DNA from: Macrocybe gigantea | Lineage: Eukaryota; Basidiomycota; Agaricomycetes; Agaricales; Callistosporiaceae | Length of the DNA stretch: 64,000 bases | Assembly (NCBI GenBank): GCA_011319805.1 | Contig: SJRY01000133.1 | Coordinates: forward strand, 1-64,000 | Direction of reading: 5' to 3' | Part shown: positions 23,687 to 34,552 of the stretch, one piece after another | Position numbering within the stretch: position 1 is the stretch's first letter | How the letters are laid out: each line of letters starts with the position of its first letter | Notes under the pieces: model-generated | The model's input: the letters and a program-made list of their open reading frames with translations, nothing else | Told to the model about the DNA's origin: nothing | Database searches by the model: none | Translations under genes and position numbers: made by a program

Positions 23687-25399
23687 ATGCTGACGAGGGG
23701 GGGAGGGGGCAGAAACAACAGCTCCAGCTGCAAGACCCCCATCCGCACCGCAGGCATGCTGTACCTCCACCGGATCAATGACAACCGCATCACGGTCCCA
23801 GCCTCAAAGTGCCTCAACGCGTTGGATGGCATTGCGCAGCAGCACTCGGCATCTCGTGGTGCGGCCGTGGCACTCTGCACGATGATGTGGGCATGCCTGA
23901 AGGACGAAGGCATCGGCGCTGCGAGGGAGGACGAGTTCAAGAAGCAGCACTGGGGCCCGGCTGTCGCTGCGAAGCGCGCCACAGGTCCCTTCCGCCAGAC
24001 ACCCTGCCTGCCCTTCCGCGACTCGTTCGAGTCTGCGTGGAGCTGGAGCGTCCTCGGTAGTGTTCTCGCAGCGAGGAGCCTTCCGAGTCCGGGCTCTGTT
24101 GCTCATATCCTTTCAGCTACGGAGAGAGCTGAGTCTGATGCGGACGCGGAAGACGGCATTTCAGAACGCGATGACGCAAACGTCGAGCTCGGCAAAGAGG
24201 AGTCGCAACGTGGCGCGCAGTCAGACGAATCCGAGCGCGATGAAGAGAGCGACGACTTCTTGCTGCTCGACAGCGGTACACACATACCATCGCAGCTATT
24301 CGACAAGCCAGGGCTCGCGTATAAAGTGTATAAAGTGACCTCCTGTTCACCTTTGCGTGTTTTGGGTAGGGATCACAGGTATGTGGCCCTTAAGGTCTGC
24401 ATGACTGGCTTTCAAGGTGTCGCACGCGAGAAGGACGCATTGGCTCGGCTTGCTTCTTTGAGGCCTTCATCCAAAAGACGCTTGGCACATTCACCGTAGA
24501 GGGCGAACCTGGCCATATGCATGAATGCTTCGTTTCGGAGGCGTTGACGATCAATCTCCTTAACTCCAAGAGCATGCTCCCCACTTCCGTCTACGATCTG
24601 GATCTTTTCCGAAAGGTCGCACGGCAGGTGCTCGAGGCAGTAAAGTTTTTGCACACCGAAGCCAGCGTGATTCACGGAGGCAAGCCTATTTCACACCTTT
24701 CTTTGACCCTGCCTTACCTCCAGATCATCTCCTCTGGTAAAGATCTTCGCCTCGAAAACTTCTTTATGCGCGTTAGCAGCGAGAAATACTTTACTTGAAG
24801 CAATGGAAAGACAGCATCGTTCCCCACGCAAGACAGATGGCGACAGGATCATATACGAGCGGCCTGAGTACATTACGGTTCCGATGGATCTGCAATGCCC
24901 AGTGCTATGCGACTATGGTGAGGCGTGTCTTGTTGATTCAGATATGCGCCTCTTGTCCGATATCCAGCCGTTCCTGTATCGCGCACCTGAGGTTGTGCTA
25001 TGCATGCCTTGGTCGTGCAGCGTGGACGTGTGGAACATCGGTGTCATGGTGGGTCCACATCAATTCGCTAGATCTAGTTGCAACACATAACATCTGACGC
25101 TTCTTTCGCAGCTTTGAGAACTTTTTGAGGACAAGCCGTTATTTGACGCCTGCACGGCCGATGGAGAAAACTCTGGCATCGTTCACTTGGCTGAAATGAT
25201 AGGCGTCATGGGCTTGTCAACGCTCGATTTTCTCCGTCGCACGGCCGATCCGGAAGCAATCTTTGAACAATGCTTTGATGAATCAGGCCATTGGATTGGG
25301 TGTGATGCATCGATAACCGATGCCCCGTTGGAAACGTTGGGGACTGGAATACGAACAAAAGCATCCGGAAATGTAGGCCCAGCTTTTCGATACATGTAG
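23687..25399 (+). pseudogene. Chimeric remnant: P-loop GTPase C-terminal part followed by SRPK-like kinase
   Basis: The first part (about 23755-24050) reads MLYLHRINDNRI, CTMMWACLKDEGIGAAREDEF and SFESAWSWSVL, the C-terminal half of the fungal AIG1/G-domain-like GTPase family, without its P-loop. In the same open frame follows an acidic linker and the start of an SRPK-like kinase (DSGTHIPSQLFDKPG, RYVALKVC, AREKDALARLAS). The kinase then breaks several times. A frame change with missing residues occurs near 24455. A one-base shift follows DLRLENFFM (about 24766). A TGA at 25115-25117 stands where WELFEDKPLF would be expected. IYERPEYITVPMD and YRAPEVVLCMPWSCSVDVWNIGVM confirm the C-lobe. The frame ends early, at 25399. 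Probably two unrelated gene fragments fused and decayed. Confidence 0.7.
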
Positions 25400-25815
25400 G
25401 GCAACAATGGTGCTTCACAAAGTCAAGGAACAAGCGGGAATTGAGGACAAAATTGTCACATGGCAACCGAATCTTTGTTATCAAACTGAGTGTTATCCGA
25501 GTCAATTGTCTTGTTCACCACCCACTGATGTAAACAATCTCCACAATGTCATGGGCTGTCCAGCCTGTGCTATGCACTATACAATACTAGTCAATGCTGT
25601 AATTGCGAATTCCGTCCCGCTTTGGTACTGACAACCTGTGCTCTTTTGTTTTTGAGGTCGACTTCTTCCCTCCGAAATGGCCATGTTTCTCTTTTTGGTC
25701 CTCGTTTTTGGAAGCTCCTGGGTGGTTTAAAACGGTCTTGCCATCGAGCAAGAGACGACAGCAATATCGCCTCCTGTTTCGAACGCATTTGAGCATTCTC
25801 CTCATACCAATCTCC

Positions 25816-27990
25816 ATGGTTGCTCCTACTGCACTTCCGCAAACCGAACTCTCTGATGAGAACTCCTTTGTCGGCCCTGGCAAAGCCCCCGGCACCATAG
25901 AAGACCTCTTCCAATTCATACCAAACGAACTGAAGCCTGCCCCAAATCACACTACCTCGGACAGTACCAGACCTCCGGGCCTGTACGACATGCACATGGC
26001 AAAAGATCTCGTCTTGGACAAAGTTGTCTATTGCCCATCTATCGAGGACGACCTGCTGAAGATCGCTGACGACGCTCTCCGTGATGCTCAATCATCGCAC
26101 ACGCTACCACCAGGCAAACCACTGGGTGACATAACGAGCGTGGCAAGCGCCATTGACGACGTTGCGGGCAACATAGTCGACGAAAGTAGTCTCACGCAGG
26201 TGTACGAAAGGACGTATGCCAAGTTCTGCAGGACTATAGCGGCTACTCTGGAATTTCGACATTCCCAGTGGTCTCACAAGTTTCTGCTTTGGCATCAAAC
26301 GCTTCGAACGGGTGCTCAAGATCAAGGTGTGGCTATCCCAGATGGCTTTCTTTCTCTGGGAGTTTTAGGCAGAGAGAGACTGCCGGATGACCTAGCTCAA
26401 GTCGCGGATAAATTTCCAGCGTTGGCAGTCTGGGAGTTCAAAAATTTCGTGGCTGGCGACAAAGCGACCTTGGACGCTATTTTGCTCACATCACAGCGGA
26501 AGAAGTTTCCGTGGATCTTTTGTGAGGACAAGGACTGCGCAATCGTCCACGCCACCGACTCTGGTAAACCTTGGACTACGGGAAGTCGGATGGGCTTCGA
26601 CGCTGATGTACCAATATGCAGCAGCATTCTTGTTTGTGGCGATCAGGTTCCAGATATATCTTTGAAAGATGCCTTCCGATCAAAGCACCAACGAAAGGCC
26701 GTATACATTGTACAGCAGGTGTGTTGCCTGTCGATGATACGTCTCGACAATGGCTGAAATTTTCTATAGGTTGGGCAGAGGGCGTTCATTACGATGCCAC
26801 ATTCATCATCATCCATGCTGGAAGATATGAAATTATCGCTATCAGGCATCGTGAAACCGGAACTCTCTATATTTCTGGAATCATCGAGCTCAGTAAATGC
26901 AACTACATCAAACTACATGTTGGCCTCTACATTGCCGCTCTCCGGGATGCCAAGATTCGCGCAGGCCTATTGGCAACGCGTGGCGAGCCAAGCACATGGT
27001 TAAGGTCATTCGACGATTGTCCTACAGATGAAGCGCTTCTCAAAACCATGACGCGCGAAGAAAGGAGTATGGTAAAGTGCTGCGTTTTGGACCTATATCA
27101 GCTTGTTTGACGAATAGAGTTAGTACATCCTGTCTCAAGCCTGTTGTCGTCGTCATCTGGTCTTCCACACACCCCTCCGGCATTCGTATATTCCGTTTGT
27201 CCCAAGCGGCCGCTATGATCGCCTATCTCCCTCTGCCCCTACCGAAATCGCCGTAAAAGATGATGGCGTCGTCCCTTTCATCAAGATCAGGCTCCCTCGT
27301 AAAGCTGCGCGCACCATCTTCGGTTCTCTGGTCATTGACGGCCATATGTTTGAAGGTGTTGCAGCAAGGACTATTTCTCGTCGTATCCTAGTCAAGAACG
27401 CGGCCGGCGCAGAAGCAGCTGCCAGCCTTCGCACCGAGTTTAAGAACTACGTTATGTTGGCCAAGAAACATGTTCCTGGAATCCCTAGGATGATTGGCTT
27501 GTTCAAAGCGCACATGACCGGTGAAGAAGAGGATCTACAATTTGCCGCAGTCCTTATGGAGGACGTCGGAGAGTCTGTAGCGAGTAATCCAGGAGCGGTC
27601 ATACCTTTCCATCGGTGAGCGATGCAAACTCTAGATTGTAATGTAAGCTCATGACTCACTAGCGAAGCCTTCGAATCAATCCTACGAGACATTCACGCTG
27701 CTGGATTGCTTCACGGAGACATCTCGGCAGACCACCTTATGCTGAAGCGTTCAGCCGTTTCCATGATCGGATTTAGCAAAGCCGTTCATGCCGAAGAAGT
27801 GGATAACTTTAAAGCAGCTACCAAAATAGAGCAAGATGAGCTCCAGAAAGTCCTCGACAAGCCACTCGGTCGTCGTTTGCAAGCTCCCGTTCACAGCAAA
27901 GATTTAATATCCTATGATTATCCCTATTCTTCCATGTGGGAATATACTAAGGAAGACCCAAGGACGTCGAAGAGAAGTAAACATGAGTAG
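25816..27990 (+). CDS. Type A kinase-like protein D (predicted pseudokinase)
   Basis: The exons start at 25816, 26770, 27124 and 27663 and end at 27990. Introns 2 (27072-27123) and 3 (27615-27662) are ordinary. Intron 1 does not close with the family donor (after VQQ at 26718); frame is restored only with the weak donor GTTGCC at 26723, giving 675 residues, so either splicing is unusual or one base is missing. The N-domain has TTSDSTRPPGLYDMHMAKDL, ALAVWEFKNFVAG and YIVQQ. Exon 2 has HYDATFIIIHAGRYEIIAIRHR. The N-lobe has RRILVKNAAG and VLMEDVGESV. The loop is LLHGDISADHLMLKRS, followed by MIGFSKAV. Both the loop Asn and the DFG Asp are missing, as in A'. A type B gene starts 206 bp downstream on the same strand. 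Confidence 0.75.
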
Positions 27991-28195
27991 CCGATATGTA
28001 TCCCCTGCGAAAATAGCCAGACGTCTGGCAGAAAGAGTTGAACAATGTTGAACTGCCGTAACGGCATTAATTTCTATTCATGTAATGTAGCGACTGCTAG
28101 AATAGGAATGTCACGTGCTATTATTGTCAACAAAAGCAGGTATTTGATTTGGCAGTGAGATCCTTGTTCACCAACGAACACCTACGGAATGCACC

Positions 28196-30630
28196 ATGAA
28201 CGATGAGCATGTTCCCCTGGAATATACAACTCTGTGTAACTACAACCCACCACCGGCCTTCGAGGAGTCCACTTTCATGATATTTCGGAAACTCCAAAGG
28301 CCAACTTCTTTTTGCGACAAACATATTGACGCATCTCTGGTCCTGCTGCACGTCAAGACATCTCCTACGCTGATTCAGCATATAACCACCGGTGCCGATG
28401 TTGCCGTCGACTCGCTGAAGGAGATGGGGTTACGATTACCATCAATCGAGCACTCCATTCTTTTCCCTTCCCCGGAGTTCATGGACAGGAATGTCCTTGA
28501 ACTCTCGCCCATCATAGATGCCACAGGTGTCGCAGACAAATACGTCGAAACCATGGGTGCCTGTGCTTCGCGTATTGCCTCTACACTTGTGCTTCATCCT
28601 CATGCAACCACATGGTATCCTACGATCTATTTCAACAGCTTCGTAGCAAAGCACCAGTCGCTCACGCTCCGAGATGATGACTACCCTGCTCTCTCCGTCT
28701 GCGACAACAAGCTCGAGCTCTCAGACGAGTTACAAACTGAACTGGATGACGCAACGTTTCGGCTCCTCGGGCGAATTGCGCGACGATGGCCTAAACTGGC
28801 CGTTTGGCAGATGCTAACGCCGGACGCCGAGCCTGCATTGCGAGACATGGACAAATGGATTGATCCTATGGCACAAGATTTCGTCCATGACCGATGTCAC
28901 ACCAGTGGATGGAACTCATCTACTGGCGTGGCCGCCCGTCCTGCCGATGCAACAACCACGCCTTGGAATTCCCCCATGGAACATGCTGTACGCTCGTTTG
29001 TACCTGACACGTCACAACTTCACGACAAGGCCAAGTTCACAGGTCTCACGAACATGGGTAATCCAATTCGCAGAAGCGAACGACTGCGGTCACTGAATTC
29101 GGGCAAGTCGCGAGGGAAACCAGCGACTCAAAGGCGTCATGGACCCACAACTAAACAGGCTATGTGGAGCGCAGTGTCATTACCATTGCCTTCACGCCGC
29201 AAAGCTGCCGTTAAAAGTAGCACGGGATACGGCGATGGTACTACGGAATTGCTTGTACAACACGTGAGCGACGTGTTACCCTACGAACCAATGTGGCCTT
29301 TAATCTTTTGCCTCAGGCGTGGTCGTTAGCTGTTGAAAGAGATAGCACCTTTATTGTGTTCAACTGCGGAAACTACGAGCGAATCGGATTCCGCCACCGC
29401 CAGAGTCAAACATTGTTTCTCTCTAATCTCATCGATGTCTCGAACTGCAAGGATCCTGCATACGGGAAAATCCACATAGGCTTACACACCTGCATCGCCA
29501 GAGACGCCGTGAATAGGGTAACCGAAGCGCGAGACGATGAATCTGGAGGATTCAAAGGCAAGAAGCGGAAACGTGAACCGTCACCTTCTGCTCCTAAACG
29601 TCGCCCGAGGACGCGCCATTATGACGCAGCAGAGCAGGCCGAGAAAAAGAAACAGCACGAAACATACAAGGTATTTATCATTCTGATCTTGTAGCGATCC
29701 ACCTTTTTACGAATCGTTCATTTTTAGATTGCGAGCAGTGAGATCGCTTCCAGGCAACTTCTTTTGTTGAGGATGAATTATGGCAAATTTAACTCTATTG
29801 CACCAGCCGGAATGCTCAGAATTGGACCATCTTTATATCACAATCACGCACAGGACTGGAAAAAGACTTCAAGGCTGGCGTCGTACAAACCACATCAATA
29901 CTTTCTCCTGTCAATTACTTCCGAAATCGCGAGTGGCGCCGTGGGATTCGCATATCGAGGAACAACAGAAACCCTGACTATGAAAGGAGATACAGTGATA
30001 CACCCTGTCGTTGTCAAGCTGGCGTTCGAGGAGAAGCAACAGGAGCGCATGCGGCATGAATTCAGCATCTATGAACATCTCGCATCCGCAAATGTAAAAG
30101 GAGTCCCGGTTGTTCATGGACTTTTTGAGGACGTTGAGAGCGGTGTTGTTGGCCTCGTGATGGAGGACGTTGGCCACCCTATTCTGTACAGGAGAGATCC
30201 AGAGAGGCCTGCATTCTACCCGACAACGGATGCTGAGCGGTGCGTAAATCGATACGTTCGCCTTTCCGGTCTTACAACTATCGATTATTCTAGCGCTGGA
30301 TTTATTCAGGCTCTGAGGGACATACACGACGCTGGCGTTCGTCATCGAGACCTCCGAGCAGAAAATTTGACGGTCGACAGAGACGGCAATCCCTACATCA
30401 TTGACTTCGACCAAGCAAAAATCAGCCGAAAGAGGAAAGCGCGGCGAAAAGAGATGCAACTCTTTGAAGATTTCTTCGATGGCGTTCATCCCGAATACGA
30501 ATGGACAGGGAATGAGAGGTCTACAGACGCCGATCCAGGTGATGAAGATACGGATTCAGACGGATTTTCGCTTCGTTCGTCTGAACTGAATATTGCATTC
30601 AAGGCGCGCAAGGATGGTCGCAGTAGATGA
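28196..30630 (+). CDS. Type B kinase-like protein E, intact
   Basis: Exons 28196-29263, 29317-29670, 29728-30239 and 30294-30630 total 2271 bases (756 residues). Intron 3 is 54 nt and could be read through without a stop, but the family position (ER|AGF, phase 2) shows it is an intron. The N-domain has FCDKHIDASLVLLHV, DATGVADKYVET, IASTLVLHP and LAVWQMLTPDAEPALRDMD. The basic stretch GKKRKREPS..KRRPRTRHYD may be a nuclear signal. The kinase part has IASGAVGFAYRG, VVVKLAF, HEFSIYEH, VMEDVGHPI, HRDLRAENLTV and IIDFDQAK. It ends within about 90 residues of DFD, so the C-lobe is minimal. It follows gene D closely and precedes gene F; all read rightward. Confidence 0.8.
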
Positions 30631-31217
30631 CTAGACTCGTGACCCCCGCAGCCTCTATATATTTTTTGTAACAGCTACTGACTCTTAGGCTCAATTTCGA
30701 TGTGTCACTGTAATCTTATATCGGAAATGCATGCAATTGGCATCGACCGTTGCGGTGTAATCCTTCCAAGAACGAGTATGCGTGGTCAGCATGTGACGGT
30801 CAATTTAGTGAGATGACGGCGTCGGAAAGTGGTAGCCAACTGTGCAACGGACTCGGATGACGATCGACTTTGCGAGGGCTTTCAATGCCAAAATTCGATT
30901 GTACCTAGCATCAGATGATCTTGCCACAATATCTGAGCCACCAATGCCTTTGGCTTATCTCGGAGTCATTGGACGGGAGTGTCTCGGTTGCCGCAGCGAT
31001 CAATCAGATCGTCTATCAAGCTCAAGAGCAGCTCCGGTCATGAATTCAGCTGAGCTGATGTTCTGCCCCTGTCCAACCTCTACCCATCATTCAGCGTCGT
31101 CGAGCTCTATCTGTAATGTTGATGTGTGACACGAGTGTGACACATCAAGCCATGTGAACGTGGTTGAATGTTCGCGAACATGTAATAAACCTCCTGCGAC
31201 TCCTTTCCAATGCAGGC
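30631..31217. other. Intergenic, E to F
   Basis: About 590 bp with no supportable gene. A palindrome-like TGTGTGACACGAGTGTGACACA sits at about 31121-31144. The remainder should be the terminator of E and the promoter of F. Confidence 0.4.
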
Positions 31218-33610
31218 ATGGAGGACCATAAGCTATTCCTTTAAGAATATTCAGCACTTTGCGACTATAACCCTATCCCGATTGTCCCGGACTCATCGAC
31301 GTTCAGTTCTCCAAAATTGGGACGACCGGTTTCGTTCTGCGACAAGCACCTAGACCAGTCGTTGGTCCTTCGGCATATTAAAGTATCTCCGATTCTAGTT
31401 ACTTGCATAGCGAGCGCAGCGGACATATCAGCCAATAAGCTGAAGAAGGATGGCCAACGACTGCCCCCGATTGGTGTAACTCATGACTTCCCGACGAAGG
31501 GGTATCTTCACAGGAAGTTGTCCTCGTCTCGACGCGCATCCGATGCTGCCGGGGTTGCCCAAAGATATGGGACGACCATAGGCATGGCCTTCACTTGCAT
31601 TGCCTCCACTCTGGTGCTTCATCCGTATTCCCCGGAATGGTACTCAACTATATATTTCAACTGCCTTTCTGCAACACAACCGTCCCTTACAATGAGGGAG
31701 GAAGACTACCCGACCCTCGACGTTGATCAAGACGGCAACCTGACTCTCGTATCAACTTCACGCAACAATTTGCAGGCTGCCACGCTTGAAATTCTTCAGC
31801 AAATTGGACGGCGATTTCCTAAGCTAGCGGTTTGGCTGATGTTGACGCCAGATGCGGAGAATGCACTCAGAGGCATGGACAAATGGATGGACTCAGCGAC
31901 ACATGATTTCTATCATGAACGGTGTCACACCAGTGGGTTGGATCCCCCCGACGCAGTCATCTCCCGTCCTGTCGATGCTTCTGCCACTGGTTGGGATACA
32001 ACGATGGCGTCTTTCGTTAGTTCTCTGACTTCTAGTCCGTTGAAATCCCGCAAGCGCCAAAGGGTCACGGATTCGACCGACCCGGTTCGTCGAAGCAAGC
32101 GACTGCGGAAATCCAAGGCAGAAACAACGCTGTCTCGGAGTAGCATGCGCAATTTAGCTGCTCCTCGACGCCGAAACTGGAATGCCGTCACCTTACCCCT
32201 GAAGGTCGTTCTTCAGATGGCGCCAACAGCAAAAAAAACGGGATTGACGACAGTCTCGCAGCGTCCCTTATACAGCGCGTACGTGTCAAAGCATAGCACT
32301 ATGCAAACAATATTTGCTTACTTCGTATCTCAGGCATGGTCCTTAGCAGTTCGAAGGGACAGTACGTTCATTGTGTTCCATTGCGGGAATCATGAACGAA
32401 TTGGGTTTCGTCACCGCCAGAGCCAGACACTATTTCTATCCGGCCTGATCGATGTCTCGAAATGTGAAAATCCGGCATATGGAAAGTTACACATTGGGCT
32501 GCATATCTGCATCCTGAAGGATGTTATAGATAGGATTGCTCTCGTACGAGCGGCTGAAGACACGCATCACAATGGGCCAGGAATGGGGAAAAGGAAGCAC
32601 ACGGAGAGCGGTACAATATCTGGAAGTCGGCCAAGAACGCTTTTACGCCAAATGGAGGAGGAAAGCAAGAAGAGGAAAGAGAGGGAAACCTATGGGGTGA
32701 CTATAATCTCGTGTTGCGGCATAGACATTAATTATCTGCTGATTTATTCCTACTCTAGATGGTGAGCATTGAGATGGCCTCCAGGGACCTGGCCTTACTG
32801 CGAATACAATACGATGGGTATAATTCGATAGCCCCTGCAGGGATGATGCGCGTCGAACAATCTCTCTGCAACGGTTTCGTGGAAGATTGGAAGAAGCCCT
32901 CTACACTGAACCGCTACAAGCCACATCAATACTTTATCTTGACAGTCACATCCGAGATTGCTGAAGGGGCTATAGGAACCACGTATCGTGGAACGGTGCA
33001 AGTCTTAATCGCAGACAGAATCGTGGTGACGCATGATATCGTTGTGAAGCTCGCGTTTGAAGCAAAGGAACAGGAGCGGATGCGGCACGAATACAACATA
33101 TATGAGCACCTTGCATCGGCGCACATCAAAGGAGTGCCAGTCGTTCATGGACTTTTTGAAGACGTCGAAAGTGGCATTGTGGGGCTTGTGATGGAAGACG
33201 TTGGAGATGCGATCGTGCTGCGGATGGACCCCCACGATGCCTCAAATTTCCCCACAACGGATGTCGAGCGGTATGTTTCGTCATATTTTTCACCTGTTGT
33301 ACTAATTTCACTTCGGTCATCTAGTGCTGGGTTCATGCAGACATTGAAAGACATTCACAAAGCTGGTGTTCGCCATCGGGATCTCCGAGCGGAAAATTTG
33401 ACGGTCGACAAGTACGGAGACACCTATATCATCGACTTTGATCGCGCAAAGGTCAGCAGGAAGAAGAAAGCTAGGCGCGAGGAGGTGGAGCTGCTGCAAG
33501 ATTTTTTTGAGGGAGTCTATCCGGAGTATGGCTGGACCGGCGACGAGAGGTCCACGGACGCTGATACGGCTGGAGGTGATGCGGATTCAAGCGTTTCTTC
33601 GCATACTTGA
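31218..33610 (+). pseudogene. Type B kinase-like gene F with nonsense codon and frame break
   Basis: The family start aligns at ATG 31218 (MEDHKLFL), but codon 9 is TAA (31242-31244) before EYSALCDYNP, where gene E reads PLEYTTLCNYNP. Near the end of exon 1 a run of eight A (32231-32238) should be nine for the family ending SLAASLIQR before the intron at 32279. As read, splicing of that 55-nt intron shifts frame, while retaining it keeps one open frame. Exon 2 is 32334-32696, exon 3 32759-33270 and exon 4 33325-33610. The kinase part is open: IAEGAIGTTYRG, IVVKLAF, HEYNIYEH, HRDLRAENLTV and IIDFDRAK. A start at a later Met would lose over 100 N-terminal residues. Sequencing error is possible for the homopolymer but less so for the TAA. 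Confidence 0.65.
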
Positions 33611-34066
33611 CATGGCGATCATGCGTACGTGGGCCATGAAGATGTTCTGGTGCACTGATGGACTGCGTCAGCTTCGGACGGGCTTGCCTTCACTATCGTT
33701 CCATGCACATAGCTCTTTGCATTCTTCCAAGAGGGCGAGGAAAGTGACACGCTCCTCCATCGACCGGAGGCAGAGAGGCGGCACACTGTTCATACCTCTG
33801 AAAACGTTTTTCCAGGCTGTTGTGGTTTGAATTTCTCGTCACGGTGGAATTCAACCTCACCATGGCACGTTGCAATGATGTTTCCACCTATCCCTTCTTC
33901 CAGAACCTCTACGACAGCACGCTTCAAATTTCCAGCGTCGTTCGCTTCTACGGCTGGTTTTCGGACGGGGGATTGGTGTGGTCTTTCTCTGGCTGAGCCA
34001 ATCTTGAGACCATGGGAAAGATTTCACTATAGAGTCCCAGCTGTCGCATTACAAACGTTTTTCAGC
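33611..34066. other. Intergenic, F to G0
   Basis: An open frame continuing into G0 spans 33827-34066 without family motifs. In another frame 33846-34000 reads coding-like (ARCNDVSTYPFFQNLYDST), but I recognise nothing. Probably promoter of G0. Confidence 0.35.
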
Positions 34067-34460
34067 ATGGATGACATCATTGATGTCTCCGACGAGTTTA
34101 TATCGCTCCTCAGATACAATCCACGACATGCTATTGATTCCGCGTCCTCCTCCATTTCTCCATTCCAGCGACCAAATATATTCTGCGACAAACATCTCGA
34201 CGAATCCTCTCTTAAGAACAGATTGGTTCCTTCTCTGCATTCCGACATCTCCAGAAGCGTCGATGTGGCTATAAATGCTCTCAAGAAGAAAGGCGAGCGG
34301 CTTCCTCCTGTCAAGTACAGCGAATTGTTCCCCTTTGAACAACTCCGTGTAGATGAAGAAGACCGATACGCGCCAGTCACTGATGCCTCGGGATTCACCA
34401 GGAGATATGTGCATACGGCGGGTGCATATTGCGCTTCGGTTGCCTCTCCGCTGGTGAGTT
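34067..34460 (+). pseudogene. Truncated type B N-domain fragment G0
   Basis: This is a second, partial copy of the family N-domain directly before gene G. ATG 34067 (MDDIIDVSDEFISLLRYNP) aligns with the start of B' (MDDTEDTFEQFLSFCNYNP), and FCDKHLDESSL, SRSVDVAINALKKKGERLP and DASGFTRRYVHT follow. It stops resembling the family at VASPLV (about 34455), where others read IASTLVLHP. The frame stays open into gene G, so the two could be translated as one protein with a tandem N-domain, but a tandem duplication that left a truncated 5' end is the simpler reading. Confidence 0.65.
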
Positions 34461-34552
34461 ATAGACCTGAACGTCTCGTTTTCGATCGTTTTGAAACGGA
34501 GCTCATACCACAGGGCAGTGTGAGAAGTGGAGACGATGGGCAGGCGAAAACG

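Noticed and set aside
31121..31144. Palindromic TGTGACAC repeat as a possible regulatory operator
   Set aside because: A single occurrence between E and F with no matching element upstream of the other family members that I could see.
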